Shown here: one piece after another, positions 1-6,406 of the stretch
Layout: every line of letters starts with the position of its first letter
Numbering within the stretch: the stretch's first letter is position 1
DNA from: Sulfurovum sp.
GTDB taxonomy: Bacteria; Campylobacterota; Campylobacteria; Campylobacterales; Sulfurovaceae
Assembly (NCBI GenBank): GCA_026984165.1
Contig: JALSSQ010000259.1
Coordinates: 1 to 8,814 of the forward strand
Reading direction: 5' to 3'
DNA length: 8,814 bases
Position numbers and translations under genes: made by a program
The notes under the pieces: generated by a model
The model's database searches: none
Told to the model about the DNA's origin: nothing
Seen by the model: the letters and a program-made list of their open reading frames with translations, nothing else

Positions 1-1
1 T

Positions 2-205
2 GAAGAGAAGGAAATGCTCTTGGAATACACAGAAAAACTCTCTGTTGTATTTCAACTTGAAAATCTTCTAAGCTATCCCGCTGTTAAAAAGGGGGTAGAA
101 AATGAAACGATATTTCTGCACGGATGGCACTACAACATCAAAAACGGACAGATAGAATACTATGATGATGAAAATTTTGAATTTAAAGCCCTCACTCAAA
201 AATAA
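2..205 (+). CDS. Beta-carbonic anhydrase, C-terminal fragment (5' end outside window)
   Basis: The reading frame is open from base 2 to the TAA at 203-205, giving 67 residues without a start, so this is the end of a longer gene and the internal ATG at 14 is not its start. The segment has the C-terminal layout of beta-class (Can/CynT type) carbonic anhydrases: a helix with QLENLLSYPAVKKGV followed by the strand motif FLHGWHYNIKNGQI, matching the family pattern in which a V...G..V.IHGW.Y.I..G block closes the domain. Family members are zinc enzymes that interconvert CO2 and bicarbonate in the cytoplasm. The zinc ligands (Cys-Asp...His...Cys) lie upstream and cannot be seen, so activity cannot be judged. 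The gene is followed by a new promoter and cysK in the same direction. A carbonic anhydrase suits an autotroph, but that is inference. Confidence 0.88.
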   Translation, partial: EEKEMLLEYTEKLSVVFQLENLLSYPAVKKGVENETIFLHGWHYNIKNGQIEYYDDENFEFKALTQK

Positions 206-215
206 TTGGATAATA

Positions 216-221
216 TATAAT
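216..221 (+). promoter_or_regulatory. Probable -10 element of the cysK operon
   Basis: A perfect TATAAT lies 31 bases before the cysK start codon, just after the carbonic anhydrase stop. No convincing -35 hexamer is seen about 17 bases upstream, which is common for sigma-70 promoters in Campylobacterota. Transcription would begin near base 228, giving a leader of about 25 bases. A ribosome site TAAGGA at 241-246 lies six bases from the ATG at 253. Confidence 0.5.
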
Positions 222-252
222 TTAGCATAAGTAAAATGAATAAGGATAGTTT

Positions 253-1173
253 ATGATTGCAAATAATATTGAAGAACTTATAGGCAATACTCCATTGGTT
301 AAAATTAATACATTATCACAAGAGACAGGAACAACTATTTTAGGTAAATGTGAATTTATGAATCCTACTTCCTCAGTCAAAGACAGAATAGCCTTTAATA
401 TGATTAATGAAGCATTAAAAAATGGTGACATTAACAAAGATACCACTATCATTGAACCAACTTCTGGAAACACAGGTATTGGATTGGCTGCTATTTGTGC
501 TGCAAAAGGAATGAAACTTATCTTAACGATGCCTGAATCCATGAGTATGGAACGCCGTAAAATTCTAACACATCTAGGTGCCAAACTCGTATTAACTCCC
601 GCAGAGGATGGTATGGGTGGAGCCATAGATAAAGCAGATATCTTAGAAAAAGAACTTAAAAATGCAAAAGTTTTACAACAATTCAATAATCCTTATAATC
701 CAGAAATACATAGAAAGACAACGGCATTAGAGATACTTAAAGACACAAAGGGAGATATTGATATTTTTGTAGCTTCCGTTGGTACAGGTGGAACACTCAC
801 AGGTACGGCTGAAGTGCTTAAGTCTCATACAAAATCCCTACAGGTAATTGCAGTGGAACCTTCGGATTCTCCTGTTTTAGAAGGGGGAAAAGCAGGACCT
901 CATAAAATTCAAGGTATCGGTGCAGGCTTTATACCTAAAATACTTAATACCCATATCTACAATGAAGTACTCGCTGTAAGCAACGAAGATGCTTTTGCCA
1001 TGGCGCAAAAAGTTGCCAGAAAAGAAGGTTTACTCATAGGTATTTCTGCTGGTGCAAACTTGCATGCCGCCCAACTAGTGGCAACAAGACCAGAAAATAA
1101 GGGGAAAACAATTATCACTGTATTATGTGATACAGCTGAGCGATACCTTTCTACAGAGTTATTTGATGGATAA
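253..1173 (+). CDS. cysK: Cysteine synthase (O-acetylserine sulfhydrylase), CysK type
   Basis: This PLP enzyme makes L-cysteine from O-acetyl-L-serine and sulfide in the cytoplasm. The 306 residues match the usual length of about 310. Visible motifs in order: IGNTPLVKI near residues 10-18; the PLP lysine K43 in SSVKDR; the substrate loop PTSGNTG at 69-75; MPESMSMERR at 94-102; the PLP phosphate loop GTGGTLTG at 177-184; GPHKIQGIGAGFIP at 215-228, which favours CysK over CysM; GISAGAN at 263-269; and CDTAERYLST at 292-301. The start ATG is preceded by TAAGGA. The last eight bases overlap the next gene, so translation is likely coupled. A cystathionine beta-synthase role is less likely because there is no CBS or other C-terminal regulatory domain. 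All family motifs needed for catalysis are present. Confidence 0.95.
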   Translation: MIANNIEELIGNTPLVKINTLSQETGTTILGKCEFMNPTSSVKDRIAFNMINEALKNGDINKDTTIIEPTSGNTGIGLAAICAAKGMKLILTMPESMSMERRKILTHLGAKLVLTPAEDGMGGAIDKADILEKELKNAKVLQQFNNPYNPEIHRKTTALEILKDTKGDIDIFVASVGTGGTLTGTAEVLKSHTKSLQVIAVEPSDSPVLEGGKAGPHKIQGIGAGFIPKILNTHIYNEVLAVSNEDAFAMAQKVARKEGLLIGISAGANLHAAQLVATRPENKGKTIITVLCDTAERYLSTELFDG

Positions 1174-1780
1174 ATCTACGCCTCTTCTACTTGAAACCAT
1201 CAAAATAGAAGATGGGAAAATTTTTAATCTAGACTACCATCAGAAAAGATGTGATATCAGTCGATTAAAACTTTTTCATGCAAAAGACAGTCTTAAATTG
1301 TCTTCTTTTATACATGCTCCTAAAAAAGGTCTATATCGTTGTCGTATAGTATATTCCAAACAGATACACTCTATTGAGTATAATCCTTATACTCCCAAAC
1401 CAATAACTACGTTAAAAATTGTTCCATCAACTATAGAGTATGCGTTCAAATATGCAAAAAGAGATGTTTTTGATAATTTACTTAACCAGCATTTAGATGT
1501 TGATGAGATAATTATAGAAAAAGATGGTTATATTACTGATACATCAATTGCAAATATTGCATTGTATGATGGTACAAAATGGGAAACACCCTCTCGTCCT
1601 TTACTATTAGGTACCATGAGAGCCAAGCTAATTGATGATGGATTTTTATATCCAAACGATATAAAAAAAGAAAATTTATCCAAGTATATACAAGTTGCTT
1701 TAATGAATGCTATGCTAGGATTTAAGGTATTAACAGATATCTCTATTAGAGACACAAAAGGTAATATCTATGACTATTAA
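1166..1780 (+). CDS. Short class IV aminotransferase / aminodeoxychorismate lyase-like protein
   Basis: The product is a fold-type IV PLP enzyme, the family of PabC (4-amino-4-deoxychorismate lyase, folate synthesis), branched-chain aminotransferases and D-amino acid aminotransferases. I place the start at ATG 1166 rather than the in-frame ATG at 1127: it lies at the cysK end (8-nt overlap), has CAGAG at 1154-1158 in front, and begins with LLLETIKIEDGKIFNLDYH, the usual family opening. That gives 204 residues. Likely PLP lysine is K95 (FKYAKRD aligns with KTLNR of PabC). DEIIIEKDGYITDTSIANI at 113-131 is the cofactor-binding block, with Asp where PabC has Glu, and TPSRPLLLGTMRAKL at 141-155 is the phosphate-binding end. 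It is shorter than typical PabC (about 270), so the specific reaction is uncertain. PabC-like lyase is the leading guess. Confidence 0.78.
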   Translation: MDKSTPLLLETIKIEDGKIFNLDYHQKRCDISRLKLFHAKDSLKLSSFIHAPKKGLYRCRIVYSKQIHSIEYNPYTPKPITTLKIVPSTIEYAFKYAKRDVFDNLLNQHLDVDEIIIEKDGYITDTSIANIALYDGTKWETPSRPLLLGTMRAKLIDDGFLYPNDIKKENLSKYIQVALMNAMLGFKVLTDISIRDTKGNIYDY

Positions 1781-2231
1781 TCTTTTTCAGACACCAGAAT
1801 ATCGTACACTTATGGTGCAACACATTTCTCAAACTATAGGATATCTTTTTGAAAAAAATCAGGATTTTTCTATTGCCTGTGAAATAAAATATATTACGTT
1901 TATGCCCCAATTGCCTCAAAACATCAGAGAATCATTTCAAGATACAGTTTTGTTTGTATTGAGTGGTTATACATTTGAAAGTGCCTCTTTAGATACGGAT
2001 TATCTTACATTTGAAGCAGGGTTTGGAGAAGAAAATTTTGGCTCAACTGTCTCTGTACCCCTGTTAGCAATACAACAACTTTTTGTAGGAGACAATCCGA
2101 TTGTCTTAAATTTAGCCAAACCGTTATCGGAGATAGAGAACAAAAAGAGCTCTTCTGCGTCAAAGAACGCATCTATGGAAGCGCTACTTAACAATCCGGA
2201 AAATAAAAAACTTTTAAAAAAGAAGCGATAA
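1770..2231 (+). CDS. SspB-like protein, candidate ClpXP adaptor
   Basis: The 153-residue protein is soluble, with no signal peptide or membrane segment. From memory of E. coli SspB, the middle aligns well: a strand VLFVLSG (60-66), an acidic turn, LTFEAGFG (79-86) against VRFNARFG, then VSVPLLAIQQLF (94-105) against VSVPLAAVLAIY. That FG...VSVPL.A pattern marks the Sm-like SspB fold, which binds ssrA tags and delivers substrates to ClpXP. An N-terminal helix (10-29) precedes the core, as in SspB. After about residue 118 a Ser/Lys-rich linker leads to a short basic tail at 136-153 (MEALLNNPENKKLLKKKR), placed like the SspB segment that docks on ClpX but not matching its sequence. AAAAGG at 1756-1761 precedes the ATG, and the start overlaps the upstream gene by 11 nt. 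The fold assignment is moderately supported; the adaptor role is inferred. Confidence 0.55.
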   Translation: MTINLFQTPEYRTLMVQHISQTIGYLFEKNQDFSIACEIKYITFMPQLPQNIRESFQDTVLFVLSGYTFESASLDTDYLTFEAGFGEENFGSTVSVPLLAIQQLFVGDNPIVLNLAKPLSEIENKKSSSASKNASMEALLNNPENKKLLKKKR

Positions 2232-2252
2232 GTATAGCTTACAATACTTATC
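2227..2252. terminator. Hairpin between convergent genes, terminator mainly for the reverse strand
   Basis: A perfect 9-bp inverted repeat, GATAAGTAT (2227-2235) and ATACTTATC (2244-2252), encloses an 8-base loop. It contains the TAA of the SspB-like gene and touches the TAG of the LysR gene. Read on the reverse strand, the stem is followed within a few bases by a T-rich run (complement of 2210-2225), as in an intrinsic terminator. On the forward strand no T-run follows. The stem is AT-rich and so weak. Confidence 0.55.
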
Positions 2253-3160
2253 TACGAATCACAAGAACCTGCTAAAATATAATCAACAACATTATCTACG
2301 TATGCATTGTATTTATTTTCCTTAGAATATACAATAAAAAATTTACGTGTCATTGTATATCCTCTAAGTCGCGCCTCAAACAATTCACCTTTTGCTACTT
2401 CATCTGCAATAGCATGTTTGGAGATAATAGAAACCACTGGCTTTTCTAAATCTTTGGTACTCTTTTTAATCGTTTGAAGCACTGCAGTTGTGTTACTCAC
2501 CTCAGAAAGTACGTCAAAACTTTTACACGATACTCCCAATTCTTCAAAGACCTCAGAAACAACACGTCTTGTGTGAGAACCTTCATCGCGACAAATCCAA
2601 GAAAAATCATACAACTCTTCTGTTTTAAGCAACTTTGGAATCGGTACATTACTTACTACCACCAACTCATCTTCTAACCATTCTCTATAAATAAGATCAT
2701 TATCCATCACTGGAGATTCAATAAGACCTACATCCAATTTTCTATCTTTAAGTTTTTGAACAATATTGTCACTTACATCTATAGATAAATTAATATCATT
2801 ATTGATTGCTTTACCAATAGTGTTAAGACATTGACCAGGAATAATATATGTACCAATCGTATAAGATGCCCCCAACTTAAAAGTAATTTCTTTATTGATA
2901 ATCTTGAGTACATCTTTTTCAGAAGAGTTAATCTCTTTTTCCAGTCTTGTTGCAATTTTATAAAGTTCGTCGCCTTCATTGGTAAGTTTAATACCATTTT
3001 TTTTACGTTCAATCACTTTACATGCAAGATATTTTTCTATAAATTTAATTTGTTGTGTTACAGCTGGTTGAGAAATACCTAACTTAGCTGAGGCCTTTGA
3101 AAAACTTCTTTCGCGTGCTACTGTTAGAAATGTCTCTAATTTTACAAAATCTTTTAGCAT
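2252..3160 (-). CDS. LysR-family transcriptional regulator (CysL/CbbR-like effector domain)
   Basis: This 302-residue DNA-binding protein has the normal LysR length. Residues 4-63 form the winged helix-turn-helix, with recognition-helix region ISQPAVTQQIKFIEK at 29-43. A linker helix spans about 64-90, and a periplasmic-binding-like effector domain runs from about 93 to 295. Within it, GASYTIGTYIIPG at 97-109 and RDEGSHTRRVVSEVF at 191-205 are typical of the CysL/CbbR/YeiE subgroup, whose members control sulfur assimilation or CO2 fixation. The true effector cannot be read from sequence. The reverse-strand start ATG is preceded by AAGGA (complement of 3169-3173). The gene converges on the cysK operon and diverges from uvrD, with a palindromic operator candidate in the shared region. 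A sulfur-related role is inferred from subgroup and neighbour only. Confidence 0.93.
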   Translation of the reverse strand: MLKDFVKLETFLTVARERSFSKASAKLGISQPAVTQQIKFIEKYLACKVIERKKNGIKLTNEGDELYKIATRLEKEINSSEKDVLKIINKEITFKLGASYTIGTYIIPGQCLNTIGKAINNDINLSIDVSDNIVQKLKDRKLDVGLIESPVMDNDLIYREWLEDELVVVSNVPIPKLLKTEELYDFSWICRDEGSHTRRVVSEVFEELGVSCKSFDVLSEVSNTTAVLQTIKKSTKDLEKPVVSIISKHAIADEVAKGELFEARLRGYTMTRKFFIVYSKENKYNAYVDNVVDYILAGSCDS

Positions 3161-3220
3161 TTTAATATTCCTTGCTTAATACGGAAGTATAACTATGTAT
3201 TCTTTTTCCAAATTTAACTA

Positions 3221-3249
3221 ATTATATCAGATTATACTTAAAAAGTAAA
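3221..3249 (-). promoter_or_regulatory. Probable promoter of the LysR gene
   Basis: On the reverse strand there is TATAAT at 3226-3221 and, 17 bases upstream, TTTACT at 3249-3244, a 4-of-6 match to the -35 consensus. A second TATAAT lies at 3236-3231. The -35 falls inside the left arm of the palindrome at 3243-3269, an arrangement expected for autorepression. The leader would be roughly 50-55 bases. Confidence 0.5.
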
Positions 3250-3269
3250 TAAGCTTAGGTTATTTACTT
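3243..3269. promoter_or_regulatory. Perfect inverted repeat with a LysR-type T-N11-A box, candidate operator
   Basis: AAGTAAATAA at 3243-3252 and TTATTTACTT at 3260-3269 are exact inverse complements separated by 7 bases. The core ATAA-N7-TTAT fits the T-N11-A pattern of LysR-family sites (T3250 to A3262). A further half-like TACTT at 3235-3239 forms a small palindrome with the left arm. The site overlaps the LysR gene's own -35 and is centred about 76 bases upstream of the predicted uvrD transcription start. Binding by the adjacent regulator is inferred. Confidence 0.55.
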
Positions 3270-3319
3270 CATTACATTCATCATTATCTATGCACAGCAG
3301 GGAGTAAACCTTTTCAAGG

Positions 3320-3325
3320 TATAAT
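3320..3325 (+). promoter_or_regulatory. Probable -10 element for uvrD
   Basis: TATAAT lies 28 bases before the uvrD ATG at 3354 in the divergent intergenic region. There is no good -35 about 17 bases upstream. Transcription would start near 3332, leaving a leader of about 22 bases that carries the ribosome site. Confidence 0.5.
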
Positions 3326-3334
3326 TAATACTAT

Positions 3335-3342
3335 AAGAGGAG
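3335..3342 (+). promoter_or_regulatory. Ribosome binding site that decides the uvrD start
   Basis: AAGAGGAG is a strong Shine-Dalgarno sequence. A GTG at 3342 is in frame but overlaps this site, so it cannot use it. The ATG at 3354 is 11 bases downstream, a slightly long but workable spacing, and is therefore chosen as the start. Confidence 0.7.
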
Positions 3343-3353
3343 TGTTCAAAGTA

Positions 3354-5420
3354 ATGGAAACTATTTTAAATGGGCTCAATCCTGCACAGCGTGAAGCTGT
3401 AGAGCATATCGATGGCGCGATGCTTATTCTTGCAGGCGCAGGTAGTGGCAAGACAAAAACTCTGACAACAAGACTTGCATACCTCATTGGCGTTATAGGC
3501 ATTGACCCAGCCAATACACTCACTTTAACCTTTACAAACAAAGCAGCCGCAGAAATGAGAGAACGCGCATTAAGGCTTATGCCTCATACGCTTTCCTACC
3601 CCCCTCTTCTTTGTACATTTCATAAATTTGGACTGCTCTTTTTAAAATTTCATATCGAAAAACTTGGGCGAAGTAATGCTTTTGTTATTATTGACAGTGA
3701 CGATAAAAAACGTCTTTTACGCACTATTGCCAAAGAGTTGAAAATTGATTTAAATCTCTCTTTTATCGCTTCAGAAATTTCAAAATACAAAAACTCTTTA
3801 CTCTCTCCGGAAGTTGTACTTGAAAAGGCAGAACTGCCTGATTATAAAAAAATAGCCAATATTTACGTTAAATACCAAGCCAATATAGAAGAGAACAATC
3901 TGGTTGATTTTGATGATCTACTGATGCTAACCTATAAAATACTTGCAGAAAATGATGACTTGCGCCAAGAGACCAGTAAGCGTTACCAATACATCATGGT
4001 TGATGAATACCAAGATACCAATGAGCTACAGTTTCAACTCCTTGAACTTCTCTCCTCTGAACACCATAACCTCTGTGTTGTAGGAGATGATGATCAGAGC
4101 ATCTATGGTTGGCGTGGGGCAAATATACGCAATATCTTGGAGTTTGCAAATAACTTTAAACCCTGTAAAACGGTAAAGCTTGAAACCAATTATCGCTCTA
4201 CTGAACCTATCTTAAAAGCAGCCAACACACTGATAGAACACAACTCTACAAGATTGGGTAAAAAGCTGACTTCTCACAAAGGCGCAGGTGATGATGTAAA
4301 ACTCTTACACTCACTTGATGAATCGATGGAAGCCAAAGCGATTGCCCATGAGATACAAAAACTCCTAGAGCAGGGTACTGACCCCAATGAGATTGCTGTA
4401 CTCTACCGTATCAATGCCCTCTCACGTTCACTTGAAGAGGGTTTCACCAAAGCTGGACTCGCCTTTAAACTTATAGGTGGCATACGCTTTTATGAGCGTG
4501 CTGAGATAAAAGATATTATCTCTTACTTTAGAGTAATCTCCAATCCTCATGATGATTTTTCGCTCATACGTATCATCAACAAGCCTAAACGAGGTATAGG
4601 AAAAGCATCTATCGAAAAACTGCAAAAAGCTGCTTTTGATGCCCAGATTTCACTCTTTGAGTACATCGTAAAATCACTCTTAGGAGAACTACCTTTAGTC
4701 ATTAGTAAAAAAGTTGCTTCTTCACTAACAACATTAATAGAAGATATAAAACTTTTACGCATAGAAGTCTCTGAAGCATTGGACAATTTTATGACGCTAT
4801 TTGAAGAGCGCATTAAGCTCAAAGATCACTATGCCGGTATGGTAGATGGGATGGACAGGATCCTCAATATTGATGAATTTTATGGGTATTTTAGAGATGC
4901 AGTCACAAAAAACCCTGACCTCACGCTCGATGAATTTCTTAATGATATTTCACTCCAGTCCGACCAAGACCAAATCGAAGAAAATGCCATCACCATTATG
5001 AGTATTCACGCAGCTAAAGGACTGGAGTTTGAACATCTTTTTGTCATAGGGCTAGAAGAGGAGTTTTTCCCTTTGCTTGGTGAAGGATGCAACATGGAAG
5101 AGGAGCGTCGCTTAGGATATGTAGCCATTACCAGAGCCAAATCTGATCTGACACTCTGTTATGTGGACAGTCGTTTCTATAAAGGTCGCCGTAAGATGAT
5201 AGACAAAAGCCGTTTCTTAGGCGAAGCAGGACTCATACAAGATACCAGCCTCAAGATTACCAAGCAGGCAGCCTTTAAAAAAGGTGATTTGGTCAAACAT
5301 AAAATCTTTGGTATAGGGCGTGTGCAAGCTGCGAACAAATCAGGCAAAGAGTACAAACTGCTTATTAATTTTGGTGGGAATAAGAAAGAGATATTGAGTT
5401 CTTTTGTGCAATCAATATAA
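3354..5420 (+). CDS. uvrD: UvrD/PcrA/Rep-type superfamily 1A DNA helicase
   Basis: This ATP-driven 3'-to-5' DNA helicase acts in nucleotide-excision and mismatch repair and clears proteins from replicating DNA. With the ATG at 3354 it has 688 residues, close to PcrA/UvrD (650-730). All SF1 motifs are in order: Q-motif LNPAQREAV (8-16), Walker A GAGSGKT (28-34), motif Ia TFTNKAA (59-65), motif II VDEYQD (216-221), motif III GDDDQSIYGWRGA (244-256), motif IV ETNYRS (277-282), motif V with SIHAAKGLEFEHLFV (550-564), and motif VI GYVAITRAK (588-596). A C-terminal Tudor-like segment, GDLVKHKIFGIGRVQ (644-658), matches the PcrA domain that contacts RNA polymerase. No nuclease domain is present, so it is not AddA/RecB. 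It lies upstream of truB, as I recall for Campylobacter. Whether it is orthologous to UvrD, PcrA or Rep is not settled by sequence alone. Confidence 0.95.
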   Translation: METILNGLNPAQREAVEHIDGAMLILAGAGSGKTKTLTTRLAYLIGVIGIDPANTLTLTFTNKAAAEMRERALRLMPHTLSYPPLLCTFHKFGLLFLKFHIEKLGRSNAFVIIDSDDKKRLLRTIAKELKIDLNLSFIASEISKYKNSLLSPEVVLEKAELPDYKKIANIYVKYQANIEENNLVDFDDLLMLTYKILAENDDLRQETSKRYQYIMVDEYQDTNELQFQLLELLSSEHHNLCVVGDDDQSIYGWRGANIRNILEFANNFKPCKTVKLETNYRSTEPILKAANTLIEHNSTRLGKKLTSHKGAGDDVKLLHSLDESMEAKAIAHEIQKLLEQGTDPNEIAVLYRINALSRSLEEGFTKAGLAFKLIGGIRFYERAEIKDIISYFRVISNPHDDFSLIRIINKPKRGIGKASIEKLQKAAFDAQISLFEYIVKSLLGELPLVISKKVASSLTTLIEDIKLLRIEVSEALDNFMTLFEERIKLKDHYAGMVDGMDRILNIDEFYGYFRDAVTKNPDLTLDEFLNDISLQSDQDQIEENAITIMSIHAAKGLEFEHLFVIGLEEEFFPLLGEGCNMEEERRLGYVAITRAKSDLTLCYVDSRFYKGRRKMIDKSRFLGEAGLIQDTSLKITKQAAFKKGDLVKHKIFGIGRVQAANKSGKEYKLLINFGGNKKEILSSFVQSI

Positions 5421-5426
5421 TTGAAT

Positions 5427-5454
5427 GAGAAATGAAAAATGAAAAATGAAAAAT
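5427..5454 (+). repeat. Heptanucleotide tandem array A, four units
   Basis: Four consecutive 7-base units: GAGAAAT followed by three exact copies of GAAAAAT. The array starts six bases after the uvrD stop codon. Each exact unit differs from the inverse complement of the array B unit (GAAGAGT) only by two G-to-A transitions. Confidence 0.85.
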
Positions 5455-5462
5455 GGCAGTAT

Positions 5463-5480
5463 GTGATGCTTAAACATCAC
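5463..5480. repeat. Small hairpin between the heptamer arrays, possible weak uvrD terminator
   Basis: GTGATG and CATCAC form a perfect 6-bp stem around a 6-base loop. The downstream sequence TTCAATTT is only partly T-rich, so terminator function is doubtful. A second inverted repeat, GCATT (5499-5503) and AATGC (5511-5515), follows. The pair AGTATG (5458-5463) and CATACT (5515-5520) brackets both, so this spacer can fold into a branched structure. Confidence 0.45.
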
Positions 5481-5523
5481 TTCAATTTAAGAAAAAAAGC
5501 ATTACAAGGGAATGCATACTATC

Positions 5524-5551
5524 ACTCTTCACTCTTCACTCTTCACTCTTC
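5524..5551 (+). repeat. Heptanucleotide tandem array B, four units
   Basis: Four exact copies of ACTCTTC followed by a partial unit (ACTT, 5552-5555). The array ends 11 bases before the truB ribosome site AAAGG at 5563-5567, so copy-number change would alter the truB leader. It is the near inverse complement of array A, with the same number of units. Confidence 0.9.
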
Positions 5552-5562
5552 ACTTGAATACC

Positions 5563-5567
5563 AAAGG
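5563..5567 (+). promoter_or_regulatory. Ribosome binding site that supports a TTG start for truB
   Basis: AAAGG lies eight bases before TTG 5576. There is no ATG or GTG nearby that would give a complete TruB N-terminus; the first internal Met is residue 19, after the conserved opening. Confidence 0.65.
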
Positions 5568-5575
5568 TATTCATA

Positions 5576-6406
5576 TTGAACCGTCTCTTCGTCGTAAACA
5601 AACCAATATTTCGTACCTCCAATGGTTATATGGGCTACGTCAAACGTAAGTATGGCACAAAAAAGGTAGGCTATTCAGGGACACTTGATCCTTTTGCTAC
5701 CGGATGCCTTATTGTTGCTACAGGACAATACACCAAACTTTTTCAATACCTCAACAAAACACCTAAAAGTTACAAAGCCACTCTATGGTTGGGTGCGAAC
5801 TCCCCCAGCCTTGATATAGAAAATATAGACAGCATCAAGGAGACAAAACAGTTTGACAAACAGACTATCGAAGAGACACTGGCTTCCTTGCAGGGTCAAC
5901 TGACTTACTACCCACCAAAATTTTGTGCCAAAAAAATCAATGGCAAACGTGCCTATGCACTTGCACGTGCAGGAGAAGAGCTTACATTGAAAACCATTCA
6001 CTCTACCATTTATGACATCAAGCTTATCCACTACAACCACCCTTTTGTACACTTTGAAGCCAAAGTTTCTGAAGGCACATATATTCGTTCTTTGGGTGCG
6101 CTCATTGCAGATAGGCTTGGTGTGGACGGTACACTCTCCAGCTTACACCGTATCCATGAAGGGCAATTTTATTATGATGAGGAAAAAGCACTTAATCCTT
6201 TTACCCACTTAGCAATCCCTTCAAATACCTACACAGGTGATGAGCGCTATATAGAACTGGGTAAAAAACTTGATATAAAATATTTTGAAAAACAAGAAGA
6301 AGGTCTTTACCTGATAGAAACTTCACAGTTTTTTGCTATCATAGAAATCATCAAAGCTGAAGTAAAATACCGCTTAAATCGCATTGAGAAATTTGAGGAG
6401 TCCTGA
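5576..6406 (+). CDS. truB: tRNA pseudouridine(55) synthase TruB
   Basis: TruB isomerises uridine 55 in the T-loop of tRNAs to pseudouridine and also acts as a tRNA chaperone. The 276-residue product starts at TTG 5576 with NRLFVVNKPIFRTSNGY, the expected N-terminus. The catalytic aspartate is D38 in GYSGTLDPFATG (32-43). Most bacteria have GHTGTLDPLATG; the Tyr-Ser form is what I recall from Campylobacterota. Other blocks are YTKLFQYLNKTPKSYKA (52-68), the substrate-binding PPKFCAKKINGKRAY (113-127), and GTYIRSLG (167-174). The C-terminal 60 residues are less conserved and show no clear PUA motif. The gene follows uvrD after 155 bases holding the twin heptamer arrays, and its stop overlaps the ispE start. 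No promoter with a good -10 is seen in the gap, so it may be read through from uvrD. Confidence 0.96.
   Translation: MNRLFVVNKPIFRTSNGYMGYVKRKYGTKKVGYSGTLDPFATGCLIVATGQYTKLFQYLNKTPKSYKATLWLGANSPSLDIENIDSIKETKQFDKQTIEETLASLQGQLTYYPPKFCAKKINGKRAYALARAGEELTLKTIHSTIYDIKLIHYNHPFVHFEAKVSEGTYIRSLGALIADRLGVDGTLSSLHRIHEGQFYYDEEKALNPFTHLAIPSNTYTGDERYIELGKKLDIKYFEKQEEGLYLIETSQFFAIIEIIKAEVKYRLNRIEKFEES

Noticed and set aside
222..686. Reverse-strand 154-codon frame over cysK
   Set aside because: It lies opposite a gene with complete cysteine synthase motifs and has no recognisable product.
1127..1165. Earlier in-frame ATG for the class IV aminotransferase-like gene
   Set aside because: It would add 13 residues with no family match and lie deep inside cysK; the ATG at 1166 has the normal family N-terminus and a coupling overlap.
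3291..3308. Tiny frame MHSRE ahead of uvrD as a leader peptide
   Set aside because: It lies upstream of the predicted uvrD -10, has no ribosome site, and has no regulatory codon pattern.
3342..3353. GTG start for uvrD
   Set aside because: It overlaps the Shine-Dalgarno sequence AAGAGGAG, so the ATG at 3354 is preferred.
5427..5551. CRISPR array
   Set aside because: The repeats are 7 bases with no spacers, and there are no cas genes nearby.
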